Assembly (NCBI RefSeq): GCF_003234085.1
Contig: NZ_QKSD01000001.1
Location: 186,001 to 250,000, forward strand
Direction of reading: 5' to 3'
DNA: 64,000 nt
Source of the DNA: Curtobacterium sp. MCPF17_052
GTDB lineage: Bacteria; Actinomycetota; Actinomycetes; Actinomycetales; Microbacteriaceae
Under the pieces are notes generated by a model that had not been told where the DNA came from, did not search any database, and worked only from the letters and a program-made list of their open reading frames with translations. Every line of letters starts with the position of its first letter. The stretch's first letter is position 1. Position numbers and translations under genes: made by a program. This document shows, piece after piece, positions 16,773 through 26,017 of the stretch.

Positions 16773-17663
16773 TCAGTCGTCGAGCACGTCGTCGATCGCG
16801 CGGCGCGCGACCGTGCGGAAGGACGGCTCGTCACTGACCGCGAGCGCCGAGGCGATCGACACGGCCCAGCCGCGGGCACGCCCCCATGAGTGCTCGTCCA
16901 GGCTGGCGTCCTGCGCGGTGACCCGGGCGCGGAAGGCGGTCCGGGCCTCCCGGTCGAGCGTCAACCAGGCGGTCGCGAGGTCGACGGCGGAGTCCCCCGC
17001 CGTCACGTCACCGAAGTCGACGACCGCGGACAGGTGGTCGCCCCGCGGGCCGGTCTCGACGAGCAGGTTGAACGGGTGCAGGTCACCGTGCACCCAGACG
17101 GGAGGCCCGGCAGCCACCGGCAGGTCGGCCGCCGTCCGCCAGGCGGTCGCCAGCTCCTCGGCGCGCGGGACCGGTCCGGACCCGAGTCGTTCCAGGACGA
17201 CGTCCGTCCGCGTGTGGAGGGGGACGGCCCGGACCGCGTTCGGTGGGGCGTCGTCCGGGGCCGGCACGTGCAGAGCGGAGACGAAGTCGGCGAGCGCCTC
17301 CCCGACCCCCGGTCCGCCGGCGACGCTGCCGAGCGTCCTGCCCGGGAACCAGGGCACGACGCTCCAGGCCCACGGGTAGCCGAGGGCGGGGCGACCGGCG
17401 CGGAGCGGCACGGGGACGGGCACCACGGCACCGACCAGGCGGGCGAGCTCCGGCAGCCAGCGCTGTTCGTGCTCGACGAGCACCGCGGCGGCGGAGCGTC
17501 GGGGCATGCGGACGGCCAGGTCGGCGCCGAGGCGGACGACCACGTTGTCCCAGCCGGAGGCGACGACGGCCAGCGGTCGGTCGGCGAGGTCGGGGTGCTG
17601 GTCGACGAGCAGCGCGCGGACGAGTGCGGTGTCGACCTCGACCTCGGCTGCTGGTGTGGGCAC
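16773..17663 (-). CDS. Aminoglycoside phosphotransferase-type kinase family protein
   Basis: A 296-residue APH/choline-kinase fold protein. The catalytic loop is VWVHGDLHPFNLLV (Asp of HGDLH) and the metal site is VVDFGDVTAGDSAVDLATAW; both key aspartates are intact. The N-lobe has SGWDNVVVRLGADLAVRMPRR, with the nucleotide-binding lysine position apparently replaced by arginine, as in many environmental members. Substrate unknown; resistance should not be assumed. I chose GTG at 17663. A half-copy of the dispersed hairpin core (AGACGGGAGGCCCGG, about 17097-17111) lies inside the gene and encodes the GPPVW residues just before the catalytic loop. Confidence 0.85.
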   Translation of the reverse strand: MPTPAAEVEVDTALVRALLVDQHPDLADRPLAVVASGWDNVVVRLGADLAVRMPRRSAAAVLVEHEQRWLPELARLVGAVVPVPVPLRAGRPALGYPWAWSVVPWFPGRTLGSVAGGPGVGEALADFVSALHVPAPDDAPPNAVRAVPLHTRTDVVLERLGSGPVPRAEELATAWRTAADLPVAAGPPVWVHGDLHPFNLLVETGPRGDHLSAVVDFGDVTAGDSAVDLATAWLTLDREARTAFRARVTAQDASLDEHSWGRARGWAVSIASALAVSDEPSFRTVARRAIDDVLDD

Positions 17664-17714
17664 CTCGCGATGGTAGCCGGGCGGTCGTCCGGGTTCGTGT
17701 CGTACCGTGCCCGC

Positions 17715-18146
17715 ATGCATGGATGGCGCACGCCCGCACGGTGGGCCAGGACCGGGCGGTGGCTGCTCGTGCCGATCGCCGTGCTCGACTGGTTCTCGCT
17801 CGTGCCGCAGCCCGTGTTCGTCGCGGCCTTCGCGCTCGCGGTCGTCGGGCTGGTGGGCACGGGGGCGGCGCTCGTCGTCCGGATGCTCGGCGGTCGCCGG
17901 GGCACGATGGCCGCCCTCGGGGTCGTGCTGCTCCTCGGCGGGCTGGCGATGTTCGGGCTCGACCCGTTCCCGGGCTCGGTGCCGTTCCTCGACCCGTGGT
18001 GGCCGGACATCGTCACGCAGCCGCAGCACGTCGCCAGTGCGTACTGGCAGCTCGCGGCGCTCGGCGTCGTGCTGACCGGGTTCGGGATGCTCGCGACCCT
18101 GCTCGTGGCGGCGTTCGCGGGGAAGCCCGGCGCACAGACGCGCTGA
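17715..18146 (+). CDS. Four-helix membrane protein of unknown function
   Basis: A 143-residue integral membrane protein with a short basic N-terminus (MHGWRTPARWARTGRW) and four hydrophobic segments: VPIAVLDWFSLVPQPVFVAAFALAVVGLV, ALVVRMLG..., MAALGVVLLLGGLAMFGL and LAALGVVLTGFGMLATLLVAAFAG. I do not recognise a family. It is divergent from the kinase gene with about 50 bases between starts, so promoters may overlap. Its 3' end converges on the GAF/PP2C gene, separated only by a short degenerate repeat. Confidence 0.75.
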   Translation: MHGWRTPARWARTGRWLLVPIAVLDWFSLVPQPVFVAAFALAVVGLVGTGAALVVRMLGGRRGTMAALGVVLLLGGLAMFGLDPFPGSVPFLDPWWPDIVTQPQHVASAYWQLAALGVVLTGFGMLATLLVAAFAGKPGAQTR

Positions 18147-18156
18147 TCAGCCGGGT

Positions 18157-18215
18157 CGGTACCGGGTGACGACCTCAGTGCGAGGCGCCGACCTCAGTAC
18201 CGGCTGACGACTTCA
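18157..18215. repeat. Three degenerate copies of a 3'-end motif around a stop codon
   Basis: The minus-strand gene at 18213 ends with codons reading GTCGTCACCCGGCACTGA. Two more imperfect copies of the same block (plus strand: GGGTGACGACCTCAGTGC, then GGCTGACGACTTCAGTGC) follow past its stop. Tandem duplication has therefore copied the gene's tail with its stop codon. Confidence 0.7.
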
Positions 18216-19373
18216 GTGCCGGGTGACGACGACGAGCGTCAGGTCGGTCGCCGGGTAGCCCCCGGGCAGCAGCGTACGGACGTGCTCGACCGCCGCCGTG
18301 CCGTCGGGCTGTGCGGCGACGAGGGCCGCGATCGCTTCGGGCCCCTCGACGCCGGGCACGGTCGACCACGCGTCGGAGGCCAGCACGAGCCGGTCGCCGG
18401 CTGCCAGCTCGACCGACAGCGTCGACCGGGCTCCGGGGGTCGACGCGGTACCGAGCCCGACGGGCAGCTCGGTGGACCGCACCGGACGGACGCTGCCGTC
18501 GGCGCTGACGACCACCGCGGTGCCGAGCCCGGCGTCCACCAGGTCGACGCGCCCCGTCGTCGGGTCGAGCCGTGCGTGCACCAGCTCGGCGACCGCGTCG
18601 GCGACCCGGAGGTCGGGGGTGACCTGGGCCTCCAGTCCGGCGACCGCCTCGGCGATCGGGAGGCCGGTCCGCGCGGCCAGTGCCCCGCGGACGTCGGCCG
18701 CGAGGAGCGACGAGACGCGTCCGGCGACCACCGCGCCGACCGTCAGGTGCAGGGCGCCGTCGGGGGCGACCCGCCAGTCGGTGAGCCCGCCACCGCCGTC
18801 CGGGCGTTGGACGGCGAGCGTCGCGACGTCGTGGCCGGGGACCGACAGCGGGTCCGGCACCAGCGCCGCGCGCACCCTGGTGAGTCGGTCACGCTCGAGC
18901 GCGTACCCGAGTTCGCGTTCGGCCCAGCGCGCCAGGTCGCGCAGCAGTGCGAGGTCCGTCGCCGAGAAGGCGCGCGGCTGCGCGTCCATGATGCAGAGCG
19001 TGCCCACGCGGGTGCCGTCGAGCATCGAGAGCGGCGCGCCGGCGTAGAAGCGGATGCCGTGCTCGGCGACGGCCGCGGTGTGCGCGAACCGCGGGTCGAG
19101 CGTCGTGTCCGGGATCACCAGCGGCTCCGGCGTGAGCACGGTCGTCGCGCAGAACTGCTCGTTCGCAGGCACGCTCGTGCCCTGGTTCCACCCGAAGGTC
19201 GACTGCGTGGTGACGAGGTCGTGGTGCACGAGGTTGAGGAACGTCAGCGGTACCCCGAACGCGTCGTGCGTCATCCGGGTGATCCGGTCGAAGCGTTCCT
19301 CCGGGCCTGCACCGAGGACGTCGAGCGCCTCGATCAGGGCCGTGCGGCGGTCGACCTCCTGCGGTGTGCTCAC
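18213..19373 (-). CDS. GAF-domain protein with degenerate PP2C/SpoIIE-like C-terminus
   Basis: A 386-residue protein. The GAF domain (about 20-165) contains [33 protein letters not shown], a pattern common in light- or redox-sensor GAFs. The C-terminal half (about 185-386) follows the SpoIIE/PP2C phosphatase layout. However, the first metal motif, normally GDVxGHG, reads VGAVVAGR, so the metal-binding aspartate is gone. The later positions LASDAW and TDLT are kept. It may be a pseudophosphatase that senses without dephosphorylating, or a weak enzyme; RsbU-like partner-switch control would be the usual role. No anti-sigma gene is nearby. ATG start at 19373. Confidence 0.78.
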   Translation of the reverse strand: MSTPQEVDRRTALIEALDVLGAGPEERFDRITRMTHDAFGVPLTFLNLVHHDLVTTQSTFGWNQGTSVPANEQFCATTVLTPEPLVIPDTTLDPRFAHTAAVAEHGIRFYAGAPLSMLDGTRVGTLCIMDAQPRAFSATDLALLRDLARWAERELGYALERDRLTRVRAALVPDPLSVPGHDVATLAVQRPDGGGGLTDWRVAPDGALHLTVGAVVAGRVSSLLAADVRGALAARTGLPIAEAVAGLEAQVTPDLRVADAVAELVHARLDPTTGRVDLVDAGLGTAVVVSADGSVRPVRSTELPVGLGTASTPGARSTLSVELAAGDRLVLASDAWSTVPGVEGPEAIAALVAAQPDGTAAVEHVRTLLPGGYPATDLTLVVVTRH

Positions 19374-20122
19374 CCCTCCTGTCTACGCGACGAGTCGCCC
19401 AGGAACCAGTCCCTCGGGTGGGGGTCGGCGGTGAGCTGCCGGCGTGGGCCGGTCGGCGCAGCCCACTCGGCGGCGTTCGCCAGGACCCGCTGGATGTCGG
19501 GGTGGTGGTACACCGGGTACTCCTGGTCGCCGGGCGAGAAGTAGAACACCCTGCCCAGCCCGCGACGGTAGGCGACGCCCGAGCGGAACACCTCACCGCC
19601 GGCGAACGTCGACAGGAAGACCTCTTCGTCCGGGCGCGGGATGTCGAAGTACTCGCCGTACATCTCCTGGCGGTCGATGACGATCGGGTGCGGGACCCCG
19701 GCGGCGATCGGGTGCTCGGGTGCGATCGTCCAGACCAGCTCGCGCTCCCCGTCGTTGCGCCACTTCAGCGAGCAGGTCGTGCCCATCAGCCGGGTGAACG
19801 GCTTCGAGTAGTGGCCGGAGTGCAGCACCACCAGCCCCATGCCGGCGTGCACGTGCCGGACGACGCGGTCCACGACCTCGTCGGCGACCTCGTCGTGGGC
19901 GATGTGGCCCCACCAGAACAGGACGTCGGTGGCGGCCAGGCGCTCCTCGGTCAGGCCGTGCTCCGGTTCCTGCAGCGTGGCGGTCGTGACGGTGTGGGCG
20001 GAGGGGAGCCGCGCCTCCAGGCCGGCGGCGACGACGGTGTGGATGCCGTCGGGGTAGTGCTCGCGGACGGTCTCGTCACCGCGGGTCTCGTGGACGTTCT
20101 CGTTCCAGACGACGATGTTCAT
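19370..20122 (-). CDS. ThuA-like protein (trehalose-utilisation family)
   Basis: A 250-residue class-I glutamine-amidotransferase-like fold of the ThuA family. It has [70 protein letters not shown], then [36 protein letters not shown]. ThuA proteins accompany sugar-catabolic operons and are thought to oxidise or bind sugar derivatives; the exact chemistry is unsettled. Its ATG overlaps the stop of the upstream Gfo/Idh dehydrogenase by four bases, a pairing seen in many actinobacterial disaccharide loci. Its 3' end overlaps the start codon of the GAF gene, giving an unbroken leftward run of three genes. Confidence 0.88.
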   Translation of the reverse strand: MNIVVWNENVHETRGDETVREHYPDGIHTVVAAGLEARLPSAHTVTTATLQEPEHGLTEERLAATDVLFWWGHIAHDEVADEVVDRVVRHVHAGMGLVVLHSGHYSKPFTRLMGTTCSLKWRNDGERELVWTIAPEHPIAAGVPHPIVIDRQEMYGEYFDIPRPDEEVFLSTFAGGEVFRSGVAYRRGLGRVFYFSPGDQEYPVYHHPDIQRVLANAAEWAAPTGPRRQLTADPHPRDWFLGDSSRRQEG

Positions 20123-21237
20123 GCGACGACCTCCACTTCGTGGCCGGCCTGTGCCGACGCGTAGACGGCGTCGACGACCCGCGTGCGGTGCAGCGCGAAC
20201 TCGCCGTGGTGGCCCTCGTGCGTGCCGGACCGGATGGTGGCGAGGAACTCCTCGATGACGCGCTGGTGGTGGCCGGCCGGGACGTGCACGGCGGGCCGGG
20301 TGACCGCTGGGACGCCGTCGATGTCGGAGTACAGCTCGACCGTGCCCTCGGTGGCGTAGTTCCGGACGAACAGCCGGGCACCGCCGGTCGAGCCGAGGAG
20401 CTCGACCTCGATGTCCTCGTCGTCCTTGGAGTAGGACGCCCACGAGGCCTGCAGCTGCAGGCTCGAGCCGTCCTCGAAGCGGAGCAGGGCGTTCGCGAAG
20501 TCCTCGACGTCGAACGGGCGACCGGTCGCACCGGAGACGGGTCCGCCGCCGGTGCTGCCACCGCGTCCGGCCGTGCCGAGCTCGTTGTACGCGACGGCGC
20601 TGACGGCCACGACGCGGGGCTCGCCCATCAGGTGCATCGCGATGTCGAGGACGTGCGAACCGAGGTCGATGAGCGGACCGCCACCGGCTGCGTCCTTGTT
20701 CGTGAACCACGACGTGATGCCGGGGATGCCGGCGCGTCGTCGCCAGCTCGCCCGGGCGTGGTAGACGTGCCCGAGCGGGCTGTGCTGCCCGTCGACGGGG
20801 CGGACGTGGTCGGCCAGGAACTGCACGTCGGCGCGGCGGCGGTGGTTGTAGGCGACCTCGAGCACGCGGTCGTTCGCCAGGGCGGCGTCGACCATCGCCT
20901 GCGCCTCGGCACCCGTGGTCGCGAGGGGCTTCTCGCAGAAGACGTGCTTGCCGCTCTCGAGCGCGGCGATGGCGATCGGGGCGTGCAGGGAGTTCGGTAC
21001 GCCGATCGACACGATGTCCAGGTCGTCACGGGCGACCAGGTCCTGCCAGTCCGGGTACGTGTCCGGCACCTGGCGGGTCTCGGCGAGCTCGTGGAGCCGG
21101 TCTGTCTCCTTGCCCGCGAGCGCCACCACCTCGGTGCCGGGGAGTGCGGTGTAGGCGTCGAGATGCGTCGTCCCGGCGAACCCGAGCCCGACCACCCCCA
21201 CGCGCAGCGTCTTCGATGCGTCCGTCGTCTGCGACAT
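20119..21237 (-). CDS. Gfo/Idh/MocA family sugar oxidoreductase
   Basis: A 372-residue NAD(P)-dependent dehydrogenase. The Rossmann motif [22 protein letters not shown] is at the N-terminus and the family signature [19 protein letters not shown] near 90-110. The C-terminal sheet contains [33 protein letters not shown]. Such enzymes oxidise or epimerise sugars and inositols. It is translationally coupled with the ThuA gene, suggesting joint work on a glycoside or disaccharide. I chose the ATG at 21237; an upstream TTG (21255) would add six residues. The divergent secreted DUF4832-type gene could be functionally linked. Confidence 0.9.
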   Translation of the reverse strand: MSQTTDASKTLRVGVVGLGFAGTTHLDAYTALPGTEVVALAGKETDRLHELAETRQVPDTYPDWQDLVARDDLDIVSIGVPNSLHAPIAIAALESGKHVFCEKPLATTGAEAQAMVDAALANDRVLEVAYNHRRRADVQFLADHVRPVDGQHSPLGHVYHARASWRRRAGIPGITSWFTNKDAAGGGPLIDLGSHVLDIAMHLMGEPRVVAVSAVAYNELGTAGRGGSTGGGPVSGATGRPFDVEDFANALLRFEDGSSLQLQASWASYSKDDEDIEVELLGSTGGARLFVRNYATEGTVELYSDIDGVPAVTRPAVHVPAGHHQRVIEEFLATIRSGTHEGHHGEFALHRTRVVDAVYASAQAGHEVEVVA

Positions 21238-21389
21238 GTCGACCACGCTACCCAAGATCGGATCGAATCGATACGACGAACTGGTGCTGGTGTTTTCTGA
21301 TCGTTTGACCTACCTTCGGATCACATTCGCGCAGGTTCCGACACCAGGGGTGTCGATCCGTACCCGCGCCGAGGACAGGGGCTCGTCCG

Positions 21390-22829
21390 ATGCAGCACCG
21401 CACCATCACCACCGCCGCACTCGCGGCCGTGATCGCACTCGCCGTGCCGACCAACGCGTGGGCGTCGTCGTCACACAGCGACCACCACCCGGCACCGACC
21501 AGCTCCACCGTGACCTACACGGCGAGCGACGCCGTGATCCCGAACCCCCAGCGCGGGTTCGACCACACCACCGAGACGCACTACCGCGCCGACGGCACGG
21601 GCTACACCCCGCTCGACGCCGCCACGCTCGAGGGCTACCGGGCCGACGGTGTCACCCAGATCGTCCGCGTGTTCTACATGGAGGCGTTCGTCGACCAGCG
21701 GCGCCTCAGCCCGGCCTGGCTCAAGCTGGTGCAGCACGACTACGACACCGCCCGTGCGGCCGGCGTCAGCGTGATCACCCGCTTCGCGTACGTCCAGGGC
21801 GGCAACTGGCCGTACTCGGCGCCGTACGGTGACGCCGACCTGCCGACCGTGCTCGCACACATCAAGCAGCTCACGCCGACGCTCCGCCGGAACGCCGACG
21901 TCATCCCGACCCTGCAGGAGGGCTTCATCGGCCTCTGGGGCGAGGGCTACTACACGGACCACTTCGCCAGCGACCCGGCCAACCCGGGCGTGTTGACCGA
22001 CGCGGACAAGGACGCCCGACGCCAGGTCGTCAAGGCCGAGCTCGCTGCGCTGCCGTCCAGCCGCTCGATCCAGGTGCGCACCATGCAGATGAAGCAGGAC
22101 GCACTCCGCACCACGTCGGGCACCGCCGGCGCACTCACGCCGCAGCAGGCGCACAACGGCTCGGCCGCCTCCCGGATCGGTCACCACAACGACTGCTTCC
22201 TCGCCTCCCCCGACGACTTCGGCACGTTCCTGACCGACCCGCTGTCGCTCGACCAGGACTACCTGGCCGCCGACTCCCGGTACGTCCCGGTCGGTGGTGA
22301 GACCTGCGCCGTGAACGCACCGCGGTCCGAGTACCCGTCCGCCTCGGCCGAGATGGCGAAGTACCACTACAGCTACTTGAACCTGGACTACAACAAGGAC
22401 GTCCTGTCGACCTGGGGCCAGGCCGGCATGACGGACGCCGCGAAGAAGCTCGGCTACCGGTTCACGATGACCTCGAGCACCGTGACCTCCGGCAAGCACG
22501 CCGCGGTCTCGGTGTCCGTGCGCAACGACGGCTGGGCAGCGCCGTACAACCACCGTCCGGTGCAGCTCGTGCTGACCAACGGTCACCGGCACGTCACGGT
22601 GCCCGTCCGTGCCGACGCGTCGTCGTGGCAGCCCGGCACCACCGCCACCGTCACCGCGTCGCTCGCCAAGGTGCCGTCCGGCAAGTGGCAGGTCGCGCTC
22701 GCGATGCCCGCCGCCGAGCGTTCGGTCGCACGTGACCCGGCCTTCGCGATCCAGACGGCGAACGTCGGCACCTGGGACGCCGCCGCCGGCGTGAACCAGC
22801 TCGGGCAGGTGGTCACCGTCCGACGCTGA
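21390..22829 (+). CDS. Secreted DUF4874/DUF4832-type protein, probably carbohydrate-active
   Basis: A 479-residue exported protein. The N-terminus (MQHRTITTAALAAVIALAVPTNAWASS) is a Sec signal peptide cut near residue 26. It then shows the DUF4874 layout, NPQRGFDHTTETHYRADG, VRVFYMEAFVDQRRLS and ITRFAYVQGGNWPYSAPYGDADLPTVLAHI, followed by the DUF4832-like part with HHNDCFLASPDDFGT and the C-terminal beta domain (FTMTSSTVTSGKHAAVSVSVRNDGWAAPYNHRPVQLVLTNG). These paired domains look like a TIM barrel plus beta-sandwich, as in glycoside hydrolases, but no activity is assigned. It faces the Gfo/Idh-ThuA pair divergently. A 14-base-stem hairpin follows the stop. Confidence 0.82.
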   Translation: MQHRTITTAALAAVIALAVPTNAWASSSHSDHHPAPTSSTVTYTASDAVIPNPQRGFDHTTETHYRADGTGYTPLDAATLEGYRADGVTQIVRVFYMEAFVDQRRLSPAWLKLVQHDYDTARAAGVSVITRFAYVQGGNWPYSAPYGDADLPTVLAHIKQLTPTLRRNADVIPTLQEGFIGLWGEGYYTDHFASDPANPGVLTDADKDARRQVVKAELAALPSSRSIQVRTMQMKQDALRTTSGTAGALTPQQAHNGSAASRIGHHNDCFLASPDDFGTFLTDPLSLDQDYLAADSRYVPVGGETCAVNAPRSEYPSASAEMAKYHYSYLNLDYNKDVLSTWGQAGMTDAAKKLGYRFTMTSSTVTSGKHAAVSVSVRNDGWAAPYNHRPVQLVLTNGHRHVTVPVRADASSWQPGTTATVTASLAKVPSGKWQVALAMPAAERSVARDPAFAIQTANVGTWDAAAGVNQLGQVVTVRR

Positions 22830-22852
22830 CGCGGACCGCCGAACGACACAGA

Positions 22853-22889
22853 CAGGACGCCCCGGGCTCTGCGGTCCGGGGCGTCCTGC
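22853..22889. terminator. Hairpin terminator after the DUF4832-type gene
   Basis: A long perfect stem (CAGGACGCCCCGG / CCGGGGCGTCCTG) lies 24 bases after the stop codon. It has no sequence match to the GGGAGGC family. Confidence 0.8.
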
Positions 22890-22900
22890 TGTCGTTCCGC

Positions 22901-22950
22901 GCTCGTCCGCGCTCGTCCGCGCTCGTCCGCGCTCGTCCACGCTCGTCCAC
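22901..22950. repeat. Tandem array of five 10-bp units (GCTCGTCCGC)
   Basis: Three exact copies of GCTCGTCCGC and two of GCTCGTCCAC lie back to back, preceded by a half-matching unit. The array sits just upstream of the DUF3817 gene. Ten base pairs is one helical turn, so repeated protein contacts on one DNA face are possible; simple slippage is the plain alternative. Confidence 0.85.
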
Positions 22951-22976
22951 GCGACTTCCATCCGGCGTCCGTCACG

Positions 22977-23444
22977 ATGGAGGCCATGACCCCTCGATCC
23001 CTGTTCCGCGGCCTCGCGATCGCCGAACTCGTGACCTGGACCCTGCTGCTGGTGGGCATGCTGCTGAAGTACGGCCTGGGAGCCGGTGACTGGCTGGTCC
23101 GGGTCGGAGGCGGGGTGCACGGCTTCGTGTTCCTGGCGTACCTGGTCGTCACGACGGTCGTCGCGGTGAACCAGCGGTGGTCGTTCGGCACCACGGTGCT
23201 CGGGTGGGTGAGCGCGATCGTGCCGTACACGACGCTGCCGTTCGAGGTCGGAGTCGCCCGCCGCGGCATGCTCGACGGCGGATGGCGTCGGCGCGCGGCA
23301 GCCGGAGACCGTCCCGGTCCGCTCGACCGGCTGCTCTTCGTGGTCGTGCGGCACCCGGTGCTCTCGGCGCTGGTCGGTGTCGTGCTCGTCGCCGCCGTGT
23401 TCGGCGTGCTGTTGGCCCTCGGCCCGCCGGTGCCGTCCCGCTGA
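22977..23444 (+). CDS. DUF3817-family membrane protein
   Basis: A 155-residue protein with four predicted membrane helices. The opening [31 protein letters not shown], with the glutamate inside the first helix, then [25 protein letters not shown], matches the DUF3817 integral-membrane pattern. Function unknown. After the third helix it has a basic cytosolic stretch ([21 protein letters not shown]) and a last helix near the C-terminus. Two in-frame ATG codons (22977, 22986) are possible and neither has an ideal Shine-Dalgarno. The tandem 10-bp array lies directly upstream in the promoter region. Confidence 0.8.
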   Translation: MEAMTPRSLFRGLAIAELVTWTLLLVGMLLKYGLGAGDWLVRVGGGVHGFVFLAYLVVTTVVAVNQRWSFGTTVLGWVSAIVPYTTLPFEVGVARRGMLDGGWRRRAAAGDRPGPLDRLLFVVVRHPVLSALVGVVLVAAVFGVLLALGPPVPSR

Positions 23445-23477
23445 GTCGCGCGGCACGCCGCGCGCGGCCGGGTCTGG

Positions 23478-23534
23478 GACGCGAAAGCGACAGATGTGCG
23501 CGGGAGAACCGGCGCGAACTGTCGCTTTCGCGTC
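23478..23534. repeat. Inverted repeat with GACGCGAAAGCGACAG arms
   Basis: Perfect 16-base arms (23478-23493, 23519-23534) with a 25-base loop. The same core, CGAAAGCGACA, recurs at 59303-59351 with a loop of similar size. Both copies lie in convergent intergenic gaps. It is a second dispersed hairpin class, unrelated in sequence to the GGGAGGC family. Confidence 0.85.
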
Positions 23535-23592
23535 TGTGACCGGCCCCACGGCACGCCGCCGTGCGCGCAGACAGGGCGTAGGCAGGGCGCGC

Positions 23593-23644
23593 ACGACGGA
23601 CGGGAGGCCCGGTGCCAGCTGGCACCGGGCCTCCCGTCCGTCGT
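23593..23644. terminator. GGACGGGAGGC hairpin, 52-base perfect palindrome
   Basis: The longest copy of the family in the window: 24-base arms (23593-23616, 23621-23644) joined by AGCT, so the whole block is self-complementary. It is followed by TTTGGTCGCC and then the stop of the leftward isocitrate dehydrogenase gene, 10 bases away. Confidence 0.88.
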
Positions 23645-23654
23645 TTGGTCGCCC

Positions 23655-25865
23655 CTACAGGCTCGCGAGCGCCGCGTTCAGCGTCGCCGACGGACGCATG
23701 ACCGCACCGGTCTTGGCGTCGTCGGGCCGGTAGTACCCGCCGATGTCGGCCGGGTGGCCCTGCACCGCGACGAGCTCGTCGACGATGGTTTCTTCCTGGT
23801 CGGCGAGGGTCGTCGCGAGGCCCTGGAACGCCGCGGCGAGCTCGGTGTCCTCGGTCTGCGCGGCGAGCTCCTCGGCCCAGTACTTCGCCAGGTAGAAGTG
23901 GCTGCCACGGTTGTCGATCGAGCCGAGCTTGCGGCCGGGCGACTTGTCCTCGTCGAGGAAGGTCCCGGTGGCGCGGTCGAGCGTGTCCGCCAGCACCTTC
24001 GCGCGGGCGTTGCCGGTCACTCCGGCCAGGTGCTCGAGGCTGACCGCGAGGGCCAGGAACTCGCCCAGGCTGTCCCAGCGCAGGTAGTTCTGCTGCACGA
24101 GCTGCTGCACGTGCTTCGGCGCGGAACCGCCGGCACCGGTCTCGAACAGGCCGCCGCCGCCGAGGAGCGGGACGACGGAGAGCATCTTCGCCGAGGTGCC
24201 GAGCTCCATGATCGGGAACAGGTCGGTCAGGTAGTCGCGCAGGACGTTGCCCGTGACCGAGATGGTGTCCTCACCACGCCGGATGCGGTCGAGCGAGAAG
24301 CGCATGGCCTCTTCCGGCGACAGGATCTCGATCTGCAGCCCGTCGGTGTCGTGCTCCTGCAGGTACGTGCGGACCAGGCCGATCAGGACGGCGTCGTGTG
24401 ACCGGGTCTCGTCCAGCCAGAAGACGGCGGGCGTCGCGCTGGCGCGGGCACGGGTGACAGCGAGCTTCACCCAGTCGCGGATCGCGATGTCCTTCGTCTG
24501 GCAGGCGCGCCAGATGTCGCCCTGCTCGACGTCGTGCTCGAGGACGGTCTCCCCGGCGGCGTTCGTGACGCGGACGACGCCGTCGCCCGGCAGCTCGAAG
24601 GTCTTGTCGTGGGAGCCGTACTCCTCGGCCTTCAGCGCCATGAGTCCGACGTTCGGCACCGAACCCATGGTCGCCGGGTCGAAAGCGCCGTGAGCGCGGC
24701 AGTCCTCGATGACGGCCTGGTAGATGCCGGCGTAGCTGGAGTCCGGGATGACCGCGACGGTGTCGTGTTCGTCGCCGTCCGGGCCCCACATGTGCCCGGA
24801 GGTGCGGATCATCGCGGGCATCGAGGCGTCCACGATGACGTCGCTCGGGACGTGCAGGTTCGTGATGCCCTTGTCCGAGTCGACCATGGCCAGGTCCGGG
24901 CCGGCGTCGATGCCGTCCTGGAACGCCTGCTTGATCTCGGCACCGTTCGGCAGCGCGTCGAGCCCGGCGAGGACCGAGCCGAGGCCGTCGTTCGGCGTGA
25001 GCCCGGCGGCGGCGAGGTCGGCTCCGTAGCGCGCGAACACGTCGGGGAAGAACGCCCGGATGACGTGCCCGAAGATGATCGGGTCGGAGACCTTCATCAT
25101 CGTGGCCTTGAGGTGGACCGAGAACAGGATGCCCTCGTCCGCCGCGCGCTGGATCTGCTTGCGGAGGAACTGCTCGAGCGCGGCGACGTGCAGCACGGTG
25201 CCGTCGACGACCTCACCGGCGACGACGGGGATCGACTGCTTGAGCACCTGCTCGCTGCCGTCCTGCCCGACGAAGGTGATCGTCAGGGTGTCGTCGGCCG
25301 GGGCGACCCAGGTCTTCTCGTTGGAGCGGAAGTCGTCGACGCCCATGGTCACGACGTTCGTCTTGGAGTCCGAGCTCCACTTGCCCATGCGGTGCGGGTG
25401 CTTGCGGGCGTAGTTCTTCACGGACAGCGGCGCGCGGCGGTCCGAGTTGCCTTCGCGCAGGACCGGGTTGACGGCGCTGCCCTTGACGCGGTCGTAGCGG
25501 GCCCGGACGTCGCGCTCGTCGTCCGTGCTCGGCTCGTCGGGGTAGTCCGGCAGGTCGTAGCCCTGCGACTGCAGCTCGGCGATCGCGACCTTGAGCTGCG
25601 GGATCGAGGCCGAGATGTTCGGCAGCTTGATGATGTTCGCCTCGGGCGTCCCGGCGAGCTCGCCGAGCTCTGCCAGGGCGTCGTCCAGGCGCTGCTCAGC
25701 ACTGAGCCGCTCCGGGAACAGGGCGATGATCCGGCCCGAGAGCGAGATGTCGCGGGTCTCGACCTCGACACCCGCGGTCTTCGCGAAGGACGCGATGACC
25801 GGCAGGAAGGAGTGGGTGGCGAGGAACGGGGCCTCGTCGGTGAGCGTGTAGATGATCTTGGCCAT
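23655..25865 (-). CDS. icd: NADP-dependent isocitrate dehydrogenase, monomeric type
   Basis: The 736-residue length is that of the monomeric IDH class (about 740), distinct from the dimeric 420-residue enzyme. It oxidatively decarboxylates isocitrate to 2-oxoglutarate in the TCA cycle, making NADPH. Recognisable stretches are [77 protein letters not shown]-type [19 protein letters not shown] and the C-terminal [19 protein letters not shown]. The ATG at 25865 begins the conserved MAKIIYT. A palindromic site lies about 60 bases upstream. The enzyme type is common in actinobacteria and supports the host assignment. Confidence 0.96.
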   Translation of the reverse strand: MAKIIYTLTDEAPFLATHSFLPVIASFAKTAGVEVETRDISLSGRIIALFPERLSAEQRLDDALAELGELAGTPEANIIKLPNISASIPQLKVAIAELQSQGYDLPDYPDEPSTDDERDVRARYDRVKGSAVNPVLREGNSDRRAPLSVKNYARKHPHRMGKWSSDSKTNVVTMGVDDFRSNEKTWVAPADDTLTITFVGQDGSEQVLKQSIPVVAGEVVDGTVLHVAALEQFLRKQIQRAADEGILFSVHLKATMMKVSDPIIFGHVIRAFFPDVFARYGADLAAAGLTPNDGLGSVLAGLDALPNGAEIKQAFQDGIDAGPDLAMVDSDKGITNLHVPSDVIVDASMPAMIRTSGHMWGPDGDEHDTVAVIPDSSYAGIYQAVIEDCRAHGAFDPATMGSVPNVGLMALKAEEYGSHDKTFELPGDGVVRVTNAAGETVLEHDVEQGDIWRACQTKDIAIRDWVKLAVTRARASATPAVFWLDETRSHDAVLIGLVRTYLQEHDTDGLQIEILSPEEAMRFSLDRIRRGEDTISVTGNVLRDYLTDLFPIMELGTSAKMLSVVPLLGGGGLFETGAGGSAPKHVQQLVQQNYLRWDSLGEFLALAVSLEHLAGVTGNARAKVLADTLDRATGTFLDEDKSPGRKLGSIDNRGSHFYLAKYWAEELAAQTEDTELAAAFQGLATTLADQEETIVDELVAVQGHPADIGGYYRPDDAKTGAVMRPSATLNAALASL

Positions 25866-25923
25866 GCTGGCGGGTACTCCCTTGTTCGCGCGGTCCGTGC
25901 CCCCCACGCTACTCGCGGCGTGA

Positions 25924-25941
25924 GATGTCTCGACATCAAGA
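25924..25941. promoter_or_regulatory. Palindromic operator candidate upstream of icd
   Basis: GATGTC-TC-GACATC is a perfect inverted repeat (25924-25937), and overlapping it TCTCGACATCAAGA is a near-perfect one (25928-25941). It lies 58 bases upstream of the icd start, next to a TATCTT hexamer on the minus strand that could be a -10 box. An operator or promoter-overlapping control site is likely; the regulator is unknown. Confidence 0.5.
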
Positions 25942-26017
25942 TACCCGTCCTGTGGAGGAGCACCAGTGCCGACCGCACCTGTGGAGGAAGGGCACAGCCC
26001 CGCAGGGCTCCGGGGGC

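Noticed and set aside
16773..17663. Aminoglycoside-resistance gene
   Set aside because: The kinase fold is real, but the family is broad in soil actinobacteria and no residues specific to known aminoglycoside enzymes can be identified.
21255..21390. Promoter hexamers TTGACC and TATCGA in the gap between the Gfo/Idh and DUF4832-type genes
   Set aside because: No pair has both acceptable sequence and 16-18 bp spacing, so no promoter is called.
22901..22950. Possible CRISPR array
   Set aside because: Units are 10 bp with no spacers and no cas genes anywhere in the window.
21471..23594. A 707-codon minus-strand open frame
   Set aside because: It is the shadow of the secreted DUF4832-type gene and DUF3817 gene, continuing through tandem repeats; no domain visible.
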